Source: a bacterium
GTDB lineage: Bacteria > Bacillota > Clostridia > Christensenellales > CAG-138
Assembly: GCA_022778545.1 (NCBI GenBank)
Contig: JALFDW010000039.1
Location: 97,216 to 161,215 of the forward strand
Direction: 5' to 3'
DNA: 64,000 bases
Numbering within the stretch: the stretch's first letter is position 1; each line of letters starts with the position of its first letter. A program made the translations under genes and the position numbers. The notes under the pieces are model-generated. The model was not told where the DNA came from. It saw only the letters and a program-made list of their open reading frames with translations, and made no database searches. Positions 59,723 through 64,000 of this stretch are shown piece after piece.

Positions 59723-61330
59723 TTAGCTTTCATAAACGGACACATTCTCATAACGATATGCCGTGATCGGGCTCAGCGTGAACCCCTGCACACCAGTGCG
59801 CACGCCAACGAGGTTCTGATAGGCCCAGAGCGGGATGTACGGACGGTCCTGCGCCATGATCGCACTGATCTCGGAATACATTGCCGCACGCTCAGCATCA
59901 TCCGTCAGGCTCCGTGCCGCGAGCAGCTTAGCCATAGCATCCTCACTGCTGTAATGGGAAAGATTACTCGTCGATTCCGGAGAAATGTTGCTGTAAAGCA
60001 CATAGTCCGCATCGCCCATCAAGTTATAGTACATCGAACTGCAAGCGTCAAAATCTCCGCCCTTTACGATGGTATCGTCCATAACAGCGCCATCCATCGG
60101 CTCCACAGTCACAGTGACTCCCACTTCTTCCAACATGGATTGGATGATAACGCATGCTTCCTGACGGGTCTGGTCAGATGACTGCACCCAAATGCGCATC
60201 GGGAACCCTTCCGGATAACCTGCTTCCGCAAGCAATTCTTTTGCTTTCTCCACATTGTAAAGATTTGCAGTTGGAGCGGCGTCATATCCGAATACGCCAG
60301 GGCCTACCAAGCTGCTGATTGGCGTCGCGTAGCCATACATAACCGCTGCGCAGAGCGCTTCCTTGTCGATGGCATATTCAAGTGCCTGGCGCACGCGCGG
60401 ATCCTGCAGCGCGGTCGTACCGCTGTTGCAGTTGACCGTAAGGTAAAATACTTTGAAGGAAGCATCAGACAATACGGTCGTATTTTCACCTGCATTCAAA
60501 CGTTCCACATCGGAAGCAAGAACATCATAAGCAATGTCGATTTCACCGGTCTCAAGCAGAGTTGCGCGCTGAGAGGCTTCCGGAACAACACGCATTTCAA
60601 GATATTTAGAAGCAACTTCGCCCTTCCAGTAGTTCTCATTCGCTTCCATCTTCACATATTCGCCCTCTTTGCGTTCAACAAATTTGAACGGGCCAGTGCC
60701 GATCGGATGTGCTGCCATGGCTTCATCATCCGCCTCCAACAAGTGCTTGGGCATAATACCCGCAAGCGGATTACAAAGTGCATTAAGAACCGGCGCATAT
60801 GCACCGATGGTATTCACAACTACGGTATAATCATCAACAACATCCACGCTGTCCAGCCAAGAGAAATTGTTTTTTACAATCGTGCTGTTTTTGGCGCGTG
60901 TAAGCGTATACTGTACATCCTCCGCTTTCAGCTCTTCGCCATCATGGAACAGCACACCCTGGCGCAGCGTAAGCTGCAGTGAATCCTCATCCAGGAATTT
61001 CCATTCGGTTGCAAGGTGCGGAATAACTTTATTCTCCGCATCCCACGTTACAAGCGTATCGAAAATGTTGCATGTTACGGCAAACGAGGCCGGGTTCTTA
61101 CCGACATGGAAATCCAACGAAGTAACGTCGCTCGGTTGAGCCCATACAACGCTTTCCTTCACTGTTCCAGTAGGAGTTGTTTCACCCTGCGAATTCGTGG
61201 GCTGGTCGTTGTTTACCGTGCCGTCGTTCTGTACGGGCGTGTTGTCCGGTTTTTTCTGCTCTTGTCCACATGCAGCAAAGCAACATGCAAGCAACATGAC
61301 AGCCAACAGCAAAGCGATTACCTTTTTCAT
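59723..61330 (-). CDS. Peptide ABC transporter substrate-binding lipoprotein (DppA/OppA type)
   Basis: 535 residues. The signal peptide ends at CCFAAC. KESVVWAQPSDVTSLDFHVG is the start of the family 5 fold, followed by FTLTRAKNSTIVKNNFSW-type DV motifs (the LTRAK segment near 145), and VRQALEYAIDKEALCAAVMYGYA near 330. GGAGGAG precedes ATG 61330. It is the binding protein for the peptide importer encoded upstream on the same strand. The specificity is unknown; the C45 neighbour suggests N-acylated peptides or amino acids. Confidence 0.93.
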   Translation of the reverse strand: MKKVIALLLAVMLLACCFAACGQEQKKPDNTPVQNDGTVNNDQPTNSQGETTPTGTVKESVVWAQPSDVTSLDFHVGKNPASFAVTCNIFDTLVTWDAENKVIPHLATEWKFLDEDSLQLTLRQGVLFHDGEELKAEDVQYTLTRAKNSTIVKNNFSWLDSVDVVDDYTVVVNTIGAYAPVLNALCNPLAGIMPKHLLEADDEAMAAHPIGTGPFKFVERKEGEYVKMEANENYWKGEVASKYLEMRVVPEASQRATLLETGEIDIAYDVLASDVERLNAGENTTVLSDASFKVFYLTVNCNSGTTALQDPRVRQALEYAIDKEALCAAVMYGYATPISSLVGPGVFGYDAAPTANLYNVEKAKELLAEAGYPEGFPMRIWVQSSDQTRQEACVIIQSMLEEVGVTVTVEPMDGAVMDDTIVKGGDFDACSSMYYNLMGDADYVLYSNISPESTSNLSHYSSEDAMAKLLAARSLTDDAERAAMYSEISAIMAQDRPYIPLWAYQNLVGVRTGVQGFTLSPITAYRYENVSVYES

Positions 61331-61343
61331 GTTTCTCCTCCGT

Positions 61344-62324
61344 TTATTCATAAGTTTTATTCACAGTGCCGGCCAAATGGCAGGCAACGATGTGACCAGG
61401 TTCTATTTCTGTCATTTCCGGGTTCATTTCTCTGCATTCAGGTTTCGCATAAATGCAGCGCTTCGCAAAACGGCATCCCGGACCAACGTTGATAGGAGAC
61501 GTTAATTCTCCCTGAAGCACCGTTCGCTGCATCTTTACATCAGGATCCGGGATCGGGATAGCGGAAAGAAGCGCCTGTGTGTAAGGGTGGCTTGGGTTTC
61601 TGAATAATTGATCCGGTGACGCCTTTTCTACCAACTGCCCCAAATACATCACTACGATCTGGTTGGACAAATGCTTTACAACAGACAGATTGTGCGTTAT
61701 AAACAGATAAGTAAGTCCCATCTGCTGTTGCAGATCCTGCATCAGATTGAGCACCTGCGCCTGGATGGATACATCAAGCGCTGAAACCGGCTCATCGCAT
61801 ACAATGAATTGCGGATCAAGGGACAATGCGCGTGCAATGCCAATCCTCTGTCGGCGCCCGCCATCCAACTCATGTGGATACGAATTCACAAGACGCGAGG
61901 CAAGGCCAACTACATCCATCATCTCCGTAACTTTTCGGGCAATTTTATCCTTTTCCTTAGGGCTGTAAACCCCTTGAATAATAAGCGGCGCAGCAATCGC
62001 CTGTGAAACCGTCATACGTGGATTCAAAGATGCATAGGGATCCTGAAAAATGATCTGCATTTTTGAGCGCAGCCGTTTCATTTCCTTTTTATCGCATTTC
62101 AGGATATTCTGCCCATCAAAAATCACTTCACCGTCCGTCGGCTCATGCAGGCGAAGGATGCAACGTCCCAACGTGGATTTTCCACAGCCACTTTCGCCCA
62201 CTACACCAAGCGTCTCACGTTCATTTATGCCGAATGTAACATCATCTACGGCACTGAGCGTTCCGTGCGGTGTTTGAAAGTACTTCTTCAAATGGTTTAC
62301 GCGAAGCAATTCTTTGGTCTCCAT
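61344..62324 (-). CDS. Peptide ABC transporter ATP-binding protein (DppF/OppF type)
   Basis: 326 residues. Walker A GESGCGKSTL, LDGGRRQRIGIARAL as the signature (the canonical SGG has become DGG), Walker B FIVCDEPVSALDVS and ITHNLSVV. A C-terminal Cys cluster (CRFAKRCIYAKPECREMNPE) binds a metal cluster as in other DppF proteins. ATG 62324 was chosen; a long upstream in-frame extension runs into the next gene. It starts 5 bases after the DppD-type gene ends. Confidence 0.94.
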   Translation of the reverse strand: METKELLRVNHLKKYFQTPHGTLSAVDDVTFGINERETLGVVGESGCGKSTLGRCILRLHEPTDGEVIFDGQNILKCDKKEMKRLRSKMQIIFQDPYASLNPRMTVSQAIAAPLIIQGVYSPKEKDKIARKVTEMMDVVGLASRLVNSYPHELDGGRRQRIGIARALSLDPQFIVCDEPVSALDVSIQAQVLNLMQDLQQQMGLTYLFITHNLSVVKHLSNQIVVMYLGQLVEKASPDQLFRNPSHPYTQALLSAIPIPDPDVKMQRTVLQGELTSPINVGPGCRFAKRCIYAKPECREMNPEMTEIEPGHIVACHLAGTVNKTYE

Positions 62325-62328
62325 GTTT

Positions 62329-63318
62329 TTACACCCTTTCCCCACCGTGTTCATAACGGAAGCAGCGAACGCGATGCACGTTTTCCTCTCCACCCATATC
62401 GTAAAGCGGAGGATGTTCCACGCTACAACGCGCTTCAGCATATTTGCATCGCTCGCAGAAAGCACAACCTTCAGGTAGCGCCGTTGGATCCGGCATCAAT
62501 CCATTGATCGGCACCAGACGCGTTACTGTTTCGCTGATATTTGGGATCGACGAAAACAGACCCTGCGTATACGGGTGCAGTTTTCTCCCGAAAATATCGT
62601 GTACAGTCCCTGTTTCAACGATCTCGCCGGCATAAATTACAGATACATATTCGCAGTTCTGCGCGATAACACCAAGATCATGCGTAATAAGCAGCATTGA
62701 AGTATGGAACTTGTCCCGCAAATCCCGGATTGTCTCAAGAACCTGTGCCTGAATCGTTACATCCAACGCAGTCGTAGGTTCATCTGCAATCAGAATGCGA
62801 GGGTTACAGGCAAGCGCAATTGCGATAACCACCCTCTGCTTCATCCCGCCTGAAAACTGATGCGGATATTCCTGTGCGCGGACATAAGGAATCCCGACAA
62901 GTTCAAGAATCACTTTTGTTTTCTCCGCAGCATCCTTGCGGCTGAGCTTTTCATGATTACGGATGGCTTCCATAATCTGATCGCCCACCGTCATTACCGG
63001 ATTAAGGCTCGTCATAGGATCCTGAAAGATCATGGAAATATGCTGGCCTCGTATCTTCTGCATCTCCTGCTTTCCCATAAGCAACAGATCCCTGCCTTCA
63101 TAAAGCACTTCACCGCTTTTTATTTTCCCATAAGGCTTAGGCAAAAGCCCCATAATGCCCTTCGCGAGAGTCGTTTTCCCTGCGCCAGTTTCCCCCACAA
63201 GTCCATGGGAGGCACCTTCTTTCAGAACAAGGTCAGCACCGTTCAGAGCTTTTACCGTACCTTCACGCATCTCATAATGAATGGAAAGATTTTTGACTTC
63301 AAGAATCGTGTTTTCCAT
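62329..63318 (-). CDS. Peptide ABC transporter ATP-binding protein (DppD/OppD type)
   Basis: 329 residues. Walker A GETGAGKTTLA, signature FSGGMKQRVVIAIALA, Walker B LIADEPTTALDV and ITHDLGVIAQ. The C-terminal CAFCERCKYAEARC cluster matches DppD. It starts 12 bases after the permease gene ends and is followed by the DppF-type ATPase, the usual order. Confidence 0.95.
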   Translation of the reverse strand: MENTILEVKNLSIHYEMREGTVKALNGADLVLKEGASHGLVGETGAGKTTLAKGIMGLLPKPYGKIKSGEVLYEGRDLLLMGKQEMQKIRGQHISMIFQDPMTSLNPVMTVGDQIMEAIRNHEKLSRKDAAEKTKVILELVGIPYVRAQEYPHQFSGGMKQRVVIAIALACNPRILIADEPTTALDVTIQAQVLETIRDLRDKFHTSMLLITHDLGVIAQNCEYVSVIYAGEIVETGTVHDIFGRKLHPYTQGLFSSIPNISETVTRLVPINGLMPDPTALPEGCAFCERCKYAEARCSVEHPPLYDMGGEENVHRVRCFRYEHGGERV

Positions 63319-63329
63319 AGGCTTCTCCT

Positions 63330-64000
63330 TTACCGCTTCTGCTTAGGATCCAGCGCATCGCGCAGTCCATCGCCTAAAAGGTTCAAAGACAAAATACAAA
63401 TCACAATTGCCAAGCCAGGGAATACTGAAATGTGCCATGCTTCCCGCATATAAATACGGGCAGAACTCAGAATAGACCCCCACTCAGGTGCCGGCGGCTG
63501 AATACCCAGCCCCAGGAAAGACATACCAGCAACATTCAAAATCGTCGTCGCTACACCAAGTGTCCCCTGCACAATGACGGGTGACAGCGCATTCGGAATG
63601 ATATACTTTGCAATAATCAGTGCATCGGAAGCGCCAACAGCTTTCGTGGCTTCCACATATTCGCTTCCTTTAACAGCCATCACCGAGGATCGCACGATGC
63701 GTGCGAACTGTGGCACTTGTGATGTTGCAAGCGCAATCAGCAAGTTCACAAGGCTTGAGCCCAACGCCGCAACGATTGCCATGGCAAGGACGAGACTCGG
63801 TACTGTCATCATCATATCCATCACACGCATGATGACATTGTCGATTTTTCCGCCATAGTAGCCCGCAATCGCACCGAAGATACCGCCGATCAGCACTGCG
63901 ACAAGGATCGTACATACGCCGGCGAACAGAGAATACCGCGTGCCCCAAAGAATGCGGAAGAACAGATCACGCCCATATTCATCGCAGCCCAGAATATGCG
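63330..64000 (-). CDS. Peptide ABC transporter permease (DppC/OppC type, partial)
   Basis: The open frame continues to the window edge and begins inside the gene; the N-terminus lies beyond 64000. The first visible residues read HILGCDEYGRDLFFRILWGTRYSL, close to the HPLGTDxxGRDxxSR motif of DppC. Later VEATKAVGASDALIIAKYIIPNALSP is the EAA coupling loop. The partner permease (DppB) and promoter are probably just outside the window. Confidence 0.93.
   Translation of the reverse strand, partial: HILGCDEYGRDLFFRILWGTRYSLFAGVCTILVAVLIGGIFGAIAGYYGGKIDNVIMRVMDMMMTVPSLVLAMAIVAALGSSLVNLLIALATSQVPQFARIVRSSVMAVKGSEYVEATKAVGASDALIIAKYIIPNALSPVIVQGTLGVATTILNVAGMSFLGLGIQPPAPEWGSILSSARIYMREAWHISVFPGLAIVICILSLNLLGDGLRDALDPKQKR

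Overview
The window reads as chromosomal DNA of a fairly GC-rich, monoderm Clostridia-type Firmicute. Supporting genes are a class III fructose-1,6-bisphosphatase, CarD, the TrpR-like YerC, DUF1836, paired DegV proteins, PlsY/GpsA phospholipid synthesis, many lipoproteins with Pro/Thr linkers, and one LPXTG-anchored surface protein. AGGAGG-type ribosome binding sites and sigma-A promoters with 17-bp spacers are common. No rRNA, tRNA, CRISPR array, transposase or phage gene was seen.

Region 1 (1-7799) is the most unusual part. An NCS1 nucleobase-type permease diverges from a seven-gene operon: luciferase-like (LLM) oxidoreductase, M24 peptidase-like hydrolase, F420:NADP-reductase-like protein, CofE-like F420 glutamate ligase, second LLM oxidoreductase, cysteine-synthase-like PLP enzyme and a RibU-like ECF S component. 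It looks like a deazaflavin (F420) redox module tied to uptake and breakdown of a nitrogenous compound. No deazaflavin-forming genes are in the window.

Region 2 (7847-12600) is a minus-strand MacB-type ABC exporter operon headed by a lipoprotein. Gene debris follows (LytTR and TRAP fragments, 12598-13075). Region 3 (13295-19153) holds housekeeping genes: PIN-TRAM ATPase-less membrane protein, CarD, TldE/TldD and RarA. Region 4 (19374-28077) carries a MATE pump under a MerR-type promoter, a von Willebrand A protein, a TSUP permease, a MerR regulator, gpsA, plsY, and a divergent PdxR-like regulator/ECF S component pair, then a lipoprotein.

Region 5 (28207-46885) is dominated by envelope functions. 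There are two MBOAT + DHHW acyl-transfer modules, an L,D-transpeptidase, a VanX/VanY-like peptidase, a serine hydrolase and lipoproteins. Between them lie two DegV genes, a second MATE gene behind a striking tandem-hairpin leader (possible riboswitch), and two CobW-type metallochaperone genes, the second fused to a DUF1980-like domain. Region 6 (46885-57685) has endonuclease IV, fbp, a polar amino-acid ABC transporter, the LPXTG protein, YerC, a GNAT gene of unlike composition, an effector-binding-domain protein and a zinc-type ABC transporter. Region 7 (57794-64000) is less GC-rich. It holds a Crp/Fnr regulator, a C45-family N-acyl hydrolase/transferase and most of a dipeptide ABC operon that runs off the right edge.
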